Positions 25,898 through 32,999 of a stretch of 64,000 bases of DNA are shown piece after piece. The stretch is from NCBI RefSeq assembly GCF_036013955.1, contig NZ_CP107903.1, forward strand, positions 5,766,001 to 5,830,000, read 5' to 3'. Position 1 is the first letter of the stretch, and each line of letters opens with the position of its first letter. The translations under genes were made by a program, and so were the position numbers. The stretch is from Streptomyces sp. NBC_00459. GTDB taxonomy: Bacteria; Actinomycetota; Actinomycetes; Streptomycetales; Streptomycetaceae. The notes below the pieces were generated by a model, which did not search any database, was not told the origin of the DNA, and was given only the letters and a program-made list of their open reading frames with translations.

Positions 25898-26237
25898 TCT
25901 CGTCGACCAGATGACGGGGCATCTCGCCCGCCTGGAAGACGCACTGAACTTCGCGGTGCTTCCCATCACACGCCGACCCGTGGCACTCGCGCTTGCGGGG
26001 GCGTCGACCCTGGCCGCGTGGCAGGCTATCGACTCAGGAGCAGTCGAACGGGCTTGGCGGCACTACGAACTCGCGAAGCGTGCCGCACGCGACGCTGAGG
26101 CTCCGATGTACCTCGCGCACGCGATGGCGGAACAGGCATACGTGCTGTGTGAGGCTGGCCGGCCGTCTCTCGGTGTCGACCTGGTGCGCGATGCCCAACG
26201 CACCGTTGGTCAGGCAGGGTCGCCCCGTCTCAGGGCC
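25898..26237 (+). pseudogene. Fragment of an XRE/TPR-type transcriptional regulator
   Basis: Codons from about 25911 read LEDALNFAVLPITRRPVALALAGASTLAAWQAIDSG, then VERAWRHYELAKRAARDAEAP and AYVLCEAGRPSLGVDLVRDAQ. This is the helical-repeat C-terminal half of Streptomyces helix-turn-helix regulators. The DNA-binding N-terminus is absent, as the integrase remnant abuts it. The match ends at about 26237, where the sequence becomes the antisense of the Nudix gene. It is a piece trapped between two deletion junctions. Confidence 0.65.
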
Positions 26238-26870
26238 AAGCCCCTGCTTGCCGCGACTCGCCAGGATGTGGAGCAGGGCAACGAGGGTGCCGGAACCCAT
26301 TAGCGCACCGCGAGCCATCAGTCCCGGCACGTCGGCCAGCGGCACCCACTCGATGTGCCCCGCCTCTTCGAGGTCCGTTGGCGAACCGACCTGTTCGGCC
26401 CCGTGGCCTACGAAGATCTCGTGAGGCGAGTCGACCATGCCGACCATGGGCTGATAGGTGACCACGTGGTCCACAGACTTGGGGCGCCAACCGGTCTCTT
26501 CGACGACTTCCCGGAGCGCCGTGGTCGCGGGGTCCTCCCCTTCATCCACGATGCCGCCGAGCAGCTCCCAACCCCACTGCTGTGGGACGAAGCGATACCG
26601 CCACATCATGAGTACGCGGTCCTGGTCGTCCAGAACGGCAGTGATGGCGACGTGGTGAAGCTTCACCACATGATGTTCGAAGCGCTCCACTCCGGGCGGC
26701 TCCACGTCCCACAGTTGGAGTTTGACCCATCGGTTGTCGTAGACGTCCCGCTCGCCATGGATGCGCCAGGGCTCCAACCCTTCGGGCGTCTTGACGCTCA
26801 CAGCCCCGGGGACCCGGTACGAACTCCGGCCCCGAACCTCCAAGGTGCCCTCGGAGACGAGTCGGGCCAT
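26034..26870 (-). CDS. Nudix hydrolase, remaining part of a GntR-Nudix fusion
   Basis: 278 residues as an open frame. The start MARLVSEGTLEVRGRSSYRV is actually the wing of a GntR helix-turn-helix. The Nudix box GGIVDEGEDPATTALREVVEETG fits GX5EX7REUXEEXGU completely, so the hydrolase domain (about residues 60-200) looks intact. The last ~65 residues are antisense of the regulator fragment beyond the junction near 26237 and are not native. Nudix enzymes cleave nucleoside diphosphate-linked compounds; Pif of pSAM2 is a Nudix protein acting in element immunity. Confidence 0.7.
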   Translation of the reverse strand: MARLVSEGTLEVRGRSSYRVPGAVSVKTPEGLEPWRIHGERDVYDNRWVKLQLWDVEPPGVERFEHHVVKLHHVAITAVLDDQDRVLMMWRYRFVPQQWGWELLGGIVDEGEDPATTALREVVEETGWRPKSVDHVVTYQPMVGMVDSPHEIFVGHGAEQVGSPTDLEEAGHIEWVPLADVPGLMARGALMGSGTLVALLHILASRGKQGLGPETGRPCLTNGALGIAHQVDTERRPASLTQHVCLFRHRVREVHRSLSVACGTLREFVVPPSPFDCS

Positions 26871-26873
26871 TAC

Positions 26874-27011
26874 TTACCGCAGGGCGGCGCGGCCGATGTG
26901 GAGTTCTTCGGCCAGCGCCCGTTCCGAGGGGAACTTGTCCGCGGGGGCGTACGCGCCGGCCGTGAGCCGCTCTCGAAGCGTCTCGTAAACCTTGGTTGTC
27001 TTTGTTCCCAT
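26874..27011 (-). pseudogene. GntR-type DNA-binding N-terminus cut by an in-frame stop
   Basis: Starts ATG after GGAGAG and reads MGTKTTKVYETLRERLTAGA to LAEELHIGRAALR, then TAA. The next codons (GTA ATG GCC CGA) continue the same domain as VMARLVSEGTLEVRGRSSYRV. The stop therefore interrupts the recognition helix of a GntR winged helix, most simply by CAA (Gln) to TAA. With the downstream part it formed a GntR-Nudix fusion. Confidence 0.75.
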
Positions 27012-27097
27012 CCGCAGAGCACTCTCCGTTCTGAATTGGTGCGTACCAGCGTAGCGGGGTAGGCGCACTACCGAGTCCGTCCGCCGACGCCCGTAGG

Positions 27098-28282
27098 TCA
27101 CTCGGAGATGAGCCAAGAGGCCGCTGGCTTCGCGGTGTGGGCAAGAATACCGCTTGCCGTAAACCAGGCCGATCCCTCCTGTGGCGTAACTTGAACCCCG
27201 GAAACTGCCGATGTAATCGGTCTCCCGTCCATGTTTGGAGGGACCTCTACATTGCCACCTTCTATGTGTTGGCGGAAGCGTTCCTCCATCCACTCGGATT
27301 CCTCAGGTGGGTGAGCGGGTTTCATCCGATTGAGGGCGGGCTCCCAAAAGAACCAGCGGGCTCTTCCATTCGGATAGATAGCCATGATGGCAACCGGGCC
27401 TGGGGGCGGAGATTCGGGCCAAAATAGCTTATCAATCTCCGTGAGGGCCTGGCGGTACTTGGGCCAATAAGCCAGAAGGCTGTCGATGTCTTCGACGAGC
27501 CTACGAGTGTCGATGGTCTGGCGACTGCCGACCTCCTTGGCGAATTCTCTGAAGAATGTGAACCCTTCAAGGTAGGACAGCACTGCCAGTTCGAGGGAAG
27601 GTCCGGTGCGATGGACCGTGCTGCCTGCTATTTCGGCGTGGCTTCCAAGTACTCCGCCGCAACTCCCGTGCGTTACCTGGGAGAGCAGCCGGTAGGTGTC
27701 GTAGTGAGTGTCGTAACCGTAGGCCGCTGCCCTCTCGTAGAGGTTGCGAGAGGACCAGTCGCGGCGGAAGCGTGTGCCGAATCGCGCTAGGGCGTCCTTC
27801 AGGGGATGCAGGGTATCCCGCTTCAGTTTCGTGAGCCGACTCCGCTCCTGCTTGTACTGTGTTCCCCTGAGGTGCCGAAGTCTGTGGATCAGGTTCCCCA
27901 GCAAGTCGACTGTAACGACCTTGTGCTCCAAATAGCGTTCGGCCGCTTCGGGAGAAGACATTACCTCGCAATAGTTGACCAAGTGCTCGTAGAGAGATCT
28001 AGAGGCCCGCGCGGCCGACCTGCCATCTCCAGAGAGGAGGCAGTCTATGAAGCTATCCAGATCGTTGAAAGCGTGATTTCCTACGATGGCTGCAGACTTG
28101 TTGGTGGTCTCGCTAAAAAATCGACGTGTGACAATGTGTAGCTCTTCTAGGGCATTCGAAAGTAGGCTGGAGAGCTCGGGCAACTTCTCCTTGATATTGC
28201 CAAGTATTTCGCCTTTAAGGGCCACGCCGTGACGCTGTGAAGGTGGAACACTGAAATCAACCTCGCTGTACTTATTGCTCAC
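27098..28282 (-). CDS. Hypothetical protein, DUF5677-like
   Basis: 394 residues from a GTG preceded by GGAAGGG. Mostly helical. The middle (FNDLDSFIDCLLSGDGRSAA, SRSLYEHLVNYCEVMSSP, YDTHYDTYRLLSQVTHGS) resembles DUF5677 proteins, which have conserved Glu/His and a threonine-histidine-glycine motif near the C-terminal helices. The last 100 residues are less helical (FWPESPPPGPVAIMAIYPNG). Function unknown; such genes are common in phage-related islands. It appears intact, which contrasts with the decay around it. Confidence 0.72.
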   Translation of the reverse strand: MSNKYSEVDFSVPPSQRHGVALKGEILGNIKEKLPELSSLLSNALEELHIVTRRFFSETTNKSAAIVGNHAFNDLDSFIDCLLSGDGRSAARASRSLYEHLVNYCEVMSSPEAAERYLEHKVVTVDLLGNLIHRLRHLRGTQYKQERSRLTKLKRDTLHPLKDALARFGTRFRRDWSSRNLYERAAAYGYDTHYDTYRLLSQVTHGSCGGVLGSHAEIAGSTVHRTGPSLELAVLSYLEGFTFFREFAKEVGSRQTIDTRRLVEDIDSLLAYWPKYRQALTEIDKLFWPESPPPGPVAIMAIYPNGRARWFFWEPALNRMKPAHPPEESEWMEERFRQHIEGGNVEVPPNMDGRPITSAVSGVQVTPQEGSAWFTASGILAHTAKPAASWLISE

Positions 28283-28470
28283 CGGTCAGCCCTTCCCTGG
28301 TAATTACAGACAGACTAGGGCGAACCAGGTGTCGACGGGGAGGGTTTTCCTGGACTGTCGACGCACCGCGCAAGGGGGCCGGTGACCTGCGATAAACGCT
28401 GGCCACCATCCACCAGCCTGCCCCCGGTTGGGCCCTGCGATACAGGCGGTCCATCAGCTGATCCACACAC

Positions 28471-28510
28471 ACGGCGACGGCCCACACTTTTCAGTGCGGG
28501 CCGTCGCCGT
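28471..28510. terminator. Hairpin terminator near the right end of the element
   Basis: ACGGCGACGGCCC (28471-28483) pairs with GGGCCGTCGCCGT (28498-28510), 13 perfect base pairs around a 14-base loop containing TTTT. The 383 bp between the DUF5677-like gene and PMT contain only this, the repeats at 28585-28614 and the att copy. Confidence 0.65.
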
Positions 28511-28584
28511 TTCTGCTCTCGCCGGCCCCCGCATCTCAGCAGGTCACGCGACTACTGCCGGGCCGTCTACGGGCCGTACGAGGG

Positions 28585-28614
28585 CGACCAACGACGACCG
28601 TTGACGACCAATGA
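28585..28614. repeat. Three 10-bp direct repeats beside the att copy
   Basis: GACCAACGAC, GACCGTTGAC and GACCAATGAC follow one another without spacing, so the period is one helical turn. They lie 52 bp from the duplicated PMT end. Such iterons flank attP cores of tyrosine integrases as arm-type sites. The role is inferred from position. Confidence 0.55.
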
Positions 28615-28665
28615 CGGCCACTTTCCTGCGGTGGCCCTCATCCCACGGTGAAGCAGTCAGCCCAG

Positions 28666-28754
28666 CTAGACCCAGGTGTCCAGCCACATCCGCGACCGCC
28701 AGGAGTCGATGGGAATCGCCGTCCCGGTGTACAGCGGCCAGAAATAGATGAAGT
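28666..28754 (-). repeat. Functional PMT 3' end (right att copy)
   Basis: Partner of 24119-24207, offset 4547 bp. This copy is joined to the complete PMT gene. The inner 28 bp (28727-28754) are identical in both copies. Confidence 0.85.
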
Positions 28755-30408
28755 TCCAGGCGATCAGCAGCACCAGCACACCCGCGCCCGCCGCCCCCGC
28801 GACCCGGCGGCGCTCGCTCGACCCCGGTGGGCCGACGATCGCGCCGATCATCATCGCCAGGGCCAGGCACAGGAAGGGCAGGAAGACGATCGCGTAGAAG
28901 TAGAAGATCGTGCGCTCCTGGTACAGGAACCAGGGGGCGTAGCCCGCCGCGATCCCGCAGGCGATGGCGCCCGCCCGCCAGTCGCGCCGGAACAGCCAGC
29001 GGTACAGGACGTACAGGACCGCGAAGCAGGCCGCCCACCACAGGAGGGGCGTGCCGAGGGCCAGGACCTCGCGGGCGCACTGCTCGCCGGAGTTGGTGGG
29101 GCAGCCGCCGCTGCCGGGTTCGGGGGACTCGTAGAAGAACGAGACCGGGCGGCCCAGGACCAGCCAACTCCACGGGTTCGACTGGTAGTTGTGCGGGGTG
29201 TGCAGGCCCACGTGGAACTCGTACACCGCGTGCTCGTAGTGCCAGAGGCTGCGCCACCAGTCCGGGAACAGCCACGACCAGCTGCTGCCCTTGCCCTCGG
29301 TGGCCGCCCAGTTGCGGTAGTAGCCGCCGGTGCCGTCCGACGGGGAGAGGATCCAGGCCGTCCAGGACACGATGTACGTGAAGACGGCCACCGGGACCGT
29401 CGCCAGGAACGCCCAGCCCAGGTCGCGCTTGATGACCGCCTCGTACGGGTGCCGGGCGCCGGCGACCTTGCGGGAGCCGACGTCCCACAGCACCGCCAGC
29501 ACGCAGAACGCGATCAGGATGTAGAGGCCGTTCCACTTGGTGCCGATGGCGAGGCCCAGCATCAGGCCCGCGAGCCAGCGCCAGGGGCGGAAGCCGAAGC
29601 GTGTCGTCTCGGCGATGTGCGAGTCCGGCCGTACGGCACCGTCCGCGTCCGGCGGTAGCGCCGCCGCCAGCCGTTCGCGGGCCCTGTCGCGGTCGACGAC
29701 CAGGCAGCCGAAGGCGGCGAGGACGAAGAACTGGAGGACGCCGTCGAGGAGCGAGGTGCGGCTCATCACGAAGGCCAGACCGTCCACCGCCATCAGCGCG
29801 CCCGCCAGGCAGCCCAGGAAGGTGGAGCGGAAGATGCGGCGGCCGACGCGGCACAGGATCAGGATCGACAGCGTGCCCAGCAGCGCCGTCATGAAGCGCC
29901 AGCCGAACGGGTTGAACCCGAACATCCACTCGCCGAGCCCGATGACGTACTTGCCGACGGGCGGATGCACGACATAGGCCGGATCCGTCGGGATCGCCAC
30001 ATGCCCGTCGGTCTTCAGGATCAGGTCGTTGACGTCCTTGTCCCAGTTGACCTCGAAGCCGCGGTGGATGATGCCCCAGGCGTCCTTCGCGTAGTACGTC
30101 TCGTCGAACATCACCCGCTTCGGACTGCCCAGGTCCCAGAAGCGCAGCACGCCCGCCAGCAGCGTCACCAGCAGCGGTCCGCCCCAGCCGGACCAGCGCG
30201 TGATCCGGTCGGAGAGGGCCGGCGGCAGCCCGAGGGTCGCCCACAGGCGGGGGTTCGGCTCGGTGTACGGCGGCACCAGCCGGTCCCGGACATCGCTTCT
30301 CGGCTTCGCCGTGTATCCGTATCGGCGCAGCCGCTGCTGCCACCCCGGGCGCTGCTCTGGCGAGGGGGCGCTTTGCCGGGTGTCCGTGGAGGGCGCGGTA
30401 CTGGTCAC
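28666..30408 (-). CDS. pmt: Dolichyl-phosphate-mannose-protein mannosyltransferase (PMT)
   Basis: 580 residues from a GTG. A hydrophilic N-terminus (about 70 residues) precedes multiple transmembrane helices. The catalytic acidic pair is Asp102-Glu103 in VMFDETYYAKDAW, the hallmark of the GT-C fold PMT family. Further family blocks are VHPPVGKYVIGLGEWMFG and LMLGLAIGTKWNGLYI. It transfers mannose from polyprenyl-phosphate-mannose to Ser/Thr of secreted proteins at the membrane. In S. coelicolor the homolog is needed for phage phiC31 infection. The final 28 codons are duplicated at 24119. Divergent from RsmI. Confidence 0.93.
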   Translation of the reverse strand: MTSTAPSTDTRQSAPSPEQRPGWQQRLRRYGYTAKPRSDVRDRLVPPYTEPNPRLWATLGLPPALSDRITRWSGWGGPLLVTLLAGVLRFWDLGSPKRVMFDETYYAKDAWGIIHRGFEVNWDKDVNDLILKTDGHVAIPTDPAYVVHPPVGKYVIGLGEWMFGFNPFGWRFMTALLGTLSILILCRVGRRIFRSTFLGCLAGALMAVDGLAFVMSRTSLLDGVLQFFVLAAFGCLVVDRDRARERLAAALPPDADGAVRPDSHIAETTRFGFRPWRWLAGLMLGLAIGTKWNGLYILIAFCVLAVLWDVGSRKVAGARHPYEAVIKRDLGWAFLATVPVAVFTYIVSWTAWILSPSDGTGGYYRNWAATEGKGSSWSWLFPDWWRSLWHYEHAVYEFHVGLHTPHNYQSNPWSWLVLGRPVSFFYESPEPGSGGCPTNSGEQCAREVLALGTPLLWWAACFAVLYVLYRWLFRRDWRAGAIACGIAAGYAPWFLYQERTIFYFYAIVFLPFLCLALAMMIGAIVGPPGSSERRRVAGAAGAGVLVLLIAWNFIYFWPLYTGTAIPIDSWRSRMWLDTWV

Positions 30409-30458
30409 CGCGCCATCGTAGGGAACAGCTCTGTGTGAGTCCCGTGCAAGGGCCCTGC

Positions 30459-30464
30459 GAGGAT
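30459..30464 (+). promoter_or_regulatory. -10 element of a leaderless promoter (rsmI)
   Basis: GAGGAT lies 6 bases before the GTG at 30471. No Shine-Dalgarno sequence is visible. Confidence 0.5.
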
Positions 30465-30470
30465 GGAAAC

Positions 30471-31364
30471 GTGACAGGAACCTTGGTTTTGGCAGGCACG
30501 CCCATCGGCGACATCACGGACGCGCCGCCCCGGCTCGCGGCGGAACTGGCGGGCGCGGACGTCATCGCGGCCGAGGACACCCGGCGGCTGCGCCGGCTCA
30601 CCCAGGCGCTCGGGGTGCAGCCCAAGGGCCGGGTGGTGTCGTACTTCGAGGGCAACGAGGCCGCGCGCACCCCCGAGTTGGTCGAGGCGCTCCTCGGCGG
30701 CTCGCGGGTGCTGCTGGTGACGGACGCGGGCATGCCGTCGGTGTCCGACCCCGGGTACCGGCTGGTCGCCGCCGCCGTGGAGAAGGACATCAGGGTGACG
30801 GCCGTACCCGGCCCGTCCGCCGTGCTCACCGCGCTCGCGCTCTCCGGGCTGCCCGTCGACCGCTTCTGCTTCGAGGGTTTTCTGCCGAGGAAGGCGGGCG
30901 AACGCCTGTCGAGACTGAGGGACGTGGCCGAGGAACGGCGCACCCTCGTCTACTTCGAGGCCCCGCACCGCCTCGACGACACCCTCGCCGCCATGGCCGA
31001 GGTGTTCGGGACGGACCGACGGGCCGCCGTCTGCCGGGAGTTGACGAAGACGTACGAGGACGTAAAACGCGGTCCGCTGGCCGAGCTGGCCCGGTGGGCG
31101 GCGGAGGGCGTACGGGGTGAGATCACCGTCGTCGTCGAGGGCGCCCCCGAGCGGGACGGCGGGGAGCTCGGCGCCGAGGAACTGGTGCGGCGGGTGCGGG
31201 TGCGCGAGGAGGCGGGGGAGCGGCGCAAGGAGGCCATCGCGGCGGTTGCGGCCGAGGTGGGCCTGCCGAAACGGGAGGTGTTCGACGCGGTCGTGGCCGC
31301 GAAGAACGCGGAGGGCGCGCCGGGCGAGGGCCGTGCCGGAAGTGCGACGCCGGTCACGCCATAA
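30471..31364 (+). CDS. rsmI: 16S rRNA (cytidine1402-2'-O)-methyltransferase RsmI
   Basis: 297 residues beginning VTGTLVLAGTPIGDITDAPPRL. Tetrapyrrole-methylase fold with the RsmI blocks AGTPIGD, VIAAEDTRRLRRL, SYFEGNEAARTPELV, LLVTDAGMPSVSDPGYRLV, VTAVPGPSAVLTALALSGLP and FEGFLPRK. It uses SAM to 2'-O-methylate C1402 in the decoding centre. The start is fixed by conservation of the first strand; expression is probably leaderless. Confidence 0.95.
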   Translation: MTGTLVLAGTPIGDITDAPPRLAAELAGADVIAAEDTRRLRRLTQALGVQPKGRVVSYFEGNEAARTPELVEALLGGSRVLLVTDAGMPSVSDPGYRLVAAAVEKDIRVTAVPGPSAVLTALALSGLPVDRFCFEGFLPRKAGERLSRLRDVAEERRTLVYFEAPHRLDDTLAAMAEVFGTDRRAAVCRELTKTYEDVKRGPLAELARWAAEGVRGEITVVVEGAPERDGGELGAEELVRRVRVREEAGERRKEAIAAVAAEVGLPKREVFDAVVAAKNAEGAPGEGRAGSATPVTP

Positions 31365-31392
31365 GGGGGCAAAGCGGGAGGGCGGAAGGCAA

Positions 31393-31415
31393 AGCCCGGA
31401 CCTCGGATCCGGGCT
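31393..31415 (+). terminator. Hairpin terminator after rsmI
   Basis: AGCCCGGA and TCCGGGCT are perfect 8-bp arms (31393-31400 and 31408-31415) with a 7-base loop, 29 bp after the rsmI stop. Confidence 0.65.
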
Positions 31416-31541
31416 GTTCCCACAAGGAATGGCCAAGACGCCTTCAACACTCGACAGGTCTGATGCCTTCACGTCGGCAGAGGCGTCCACTGGTTCACAG
31501 GGACGCTTCCGTCCTTTGTCCAGCGGACAAGAGGAGCTGGC

Positions 31542-31940
31542 ATGAGCGAGATCACCGGCCACCGCAGCACGGCCACCGCCGTCGTTCACGAGTCGTATTC
31601 CTTCGCCTGCATGCGCTGCGGGCACGGCTGGGAACAGTCGTACGAGATCGAGCACCACACGGACGCCGAGGGCGCCCAGATGGTGATGTACGTGGCGGAC
31701 GGCAGCGTCGTACCGTCCCCGCTGACCCGGCCCACCTGCCAGAACTGCGACGGCCATGTCGTACGCATCATGCGGGCGGGGCAGGTGTCGTCGGTACAGA
31801 ACTCGATGCACCGGCAGCGCTCGGCCCCCAAGGCGGCACCGGCGGCCGACACGGCCTCCGGGGAGCCCGGGGAGCCGAAGGAAGACCATCACTGGCACCT
31901 CTCGGATCTCCTGCACCCGTTCCACCGCAAGGCGAGTTAG
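31542..31940 (+). CDS. Conserved actinobacterial zinc-ribbon protein
   Basis: 132 residues, start MSEITGHRSTATAVVHESYS after GAGGAG. A CxxC in FACMRCGHGWEQSY and a second CxxC in TCQNCDGHVVRI, about 55 residues apart, form a zinc ribbon. The C-terminus is low-complexity and ends in HHWHLSDLLHPFHRK. The type is widespread in Streptomyces, between rsmI and tatD. No function is known. Confidence 0.8.
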   Translation: MSEITGHRSTATAVVHESYSFACMRCGHGWEQSYEIEHHTDAEGAQMVMYVADGSVVPSPLTRPTCQNCDGHVVRIMRAGQVSSVQNSMHRQRSAPKAAPAADTASGEPGEPKEDHHWHLSDLLHPFHRKAS

Positions 31941-32004
31941 CTCCCTCCGGCTCCCCCGTCCCTCCCCGGGCAGGGCAGGCATGCCCCCTCCCGCGACCCT
32001 TTCG

Positions 32005-32010
32005 TAGGAT
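32005..32010 (+). promoter_or_regulatory. -10 element of a leaderless promoter (tatD)
   Basis: TAGGAT is followed by exactly six bases and the ATG at 32017. This is the canonical Streptomyces leaderless arrangement. Confidence 0.6.
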
Positions 32011-32016
32011 CGGGGC

Positions 32017-32895
32017 ATGTCTGCCAAGTCCCAAGCCGCTTCGGCGCCGCCGCTGCCCGAACCCCTTCGGGTGGCGGTCGCCGATTCCCACACCCACCTC
32101 GACATGCAGTCCGGCACGGTCGCGGAAGGCCTCGCCAAGGCCGCGTCGGTCGGGGTGACGACGGTCGTCCAGGTCGGCTGCGACATCAAGGGCTCCCGGT
32201 GGGCGGCCGAGACGGCGGCCACGTACGAGAGCGTTCACGCGACCGTCGCCCTGCACCCGAACGAGGCCCCGCGCATCGTCCACGGCGACCCCGACGGCTG
32301 GTCCCGGCAGGGCGCGCGGGTACCCGGCGGAGACACGGCCCTCGACGAGGCGCTCGCGGAGATCGACCGGCTCGCCGGACTCCCGCAGGTCAAGGGCGTC
32401 GGTGAGACGGGACTCGACTACTTCCGCACCGGACCCGAGGGCAAGGAAGCCCAGGAGCGGTCCTTCCGCTCCCACATCGAGATCGCCAAACGGCACGGCA
32501 AGGCGCTGGTCATCCACGACCGGGACGCGCACGCCGACGTCCTGCGGGTCCTGAAGGAGGAGGGCGCCCCCGAGCGGACCGTCTTCCACTGCTACTCCGG
32601 CGACGCCGAAATGGCCGAAGTCTGCGCCGCGAACGGCTACTTCATGTCCTTCGCCGGCAACATGACCTTCAAGAACGCCCAGCCGCTGCGCGAGGCACTC
32701 GCCGTGGCACCCCTGGAGCTGGTCCTCGTCGAGACGGACGCGCCCTTCCTCACCCCGGCGCCGTACCGGGGCCGCCCCAACGCCCCTTACCTCATTCCGA
32801 TCACCCTGCGGGCGATGGCCGAGGTGCGGGGCATCGACGAGGACGGTCTGGCGGCGGCCATCTCGGCGAACACCGCACGCGCCTTCGATTACTGA
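32017..32895 (+). CDS. tatD: TatD family metal-dependent hydrolase
   Basis: 292 residues. All metal ligands of the amidohydrolase fold are visible: ADSHTHLD (two His), KGVGETGLDYF (Glu), ALVIHDRDAH (His), VFHCYSGD (His) and LVETDAPFL (Asp). TatD enzymes are 3'-5' exonucleases acting in DNA repair and turnover. It lies upstream of rpfB and rsmA, a conserved actinobacterial order. Confidence 0.93.
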   Translation: MSAKSQAASAPPLPEPLRVAVADSHTHLDMQSGTVAEGLAKAASVGVTTVVQVGCDIKGSRWAAETAATYESVHATVALHPNEAPRIVHGDPDGWSRQGARVPGGDTALDEALAEIDRLAGLPQVKGVGETGLDYFRTGPEGKEAQERSFRSHIEIAKRHGKALVIHDRDAHADVLRVLKEEGAPERTVFHCYSGDAEMAEVCAANGYFMSFAGNMTFKNAQPLREALAVAPLELVLVETDAPFLTPAPYRGRPNAPYLIPITLRAMAEVRGIDEDGLAAAISANTARAFDY

Positions 32896-32999
32896 CGCGC
32901 ACTGACGTGCGTTGACGCTCCGTAGCCGCGTCGCTTTGGAGAGTGACGTCCGCTCCGCTAGGTTCTGGTGCCCGTCGCCGGAACCTGGAGCGTGTCGTC

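Larger units (their letters stand above)
24208..28665. mobile_element. Decayed integrative element in the 3' end of the PMT gene
   Basis: The 4.5-kb stretch between the two PMT-end copies has lower GC and many codons rare in the flanks (AGA, ATA, AAA, TTT). It contains an integrase remnant, regulator fragments, a GntR-Nudix gene broken by a stop, a DUF5677-like gene and two unknown genes. GntR repressors, Nudix proteins (Pif of pSAM2) and tyrosine integrases are typical of actinomycete integrative and conjugative elements. No transfer or replication gene is left. Classification as such an element is inferred. Confidence 0.75.

Noticed and set aside
28585..28614. Possible CRISPR-like repeats
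   Set aside because: Units are 10 bp and contiguous without spacers; there are no cas genes in the window.
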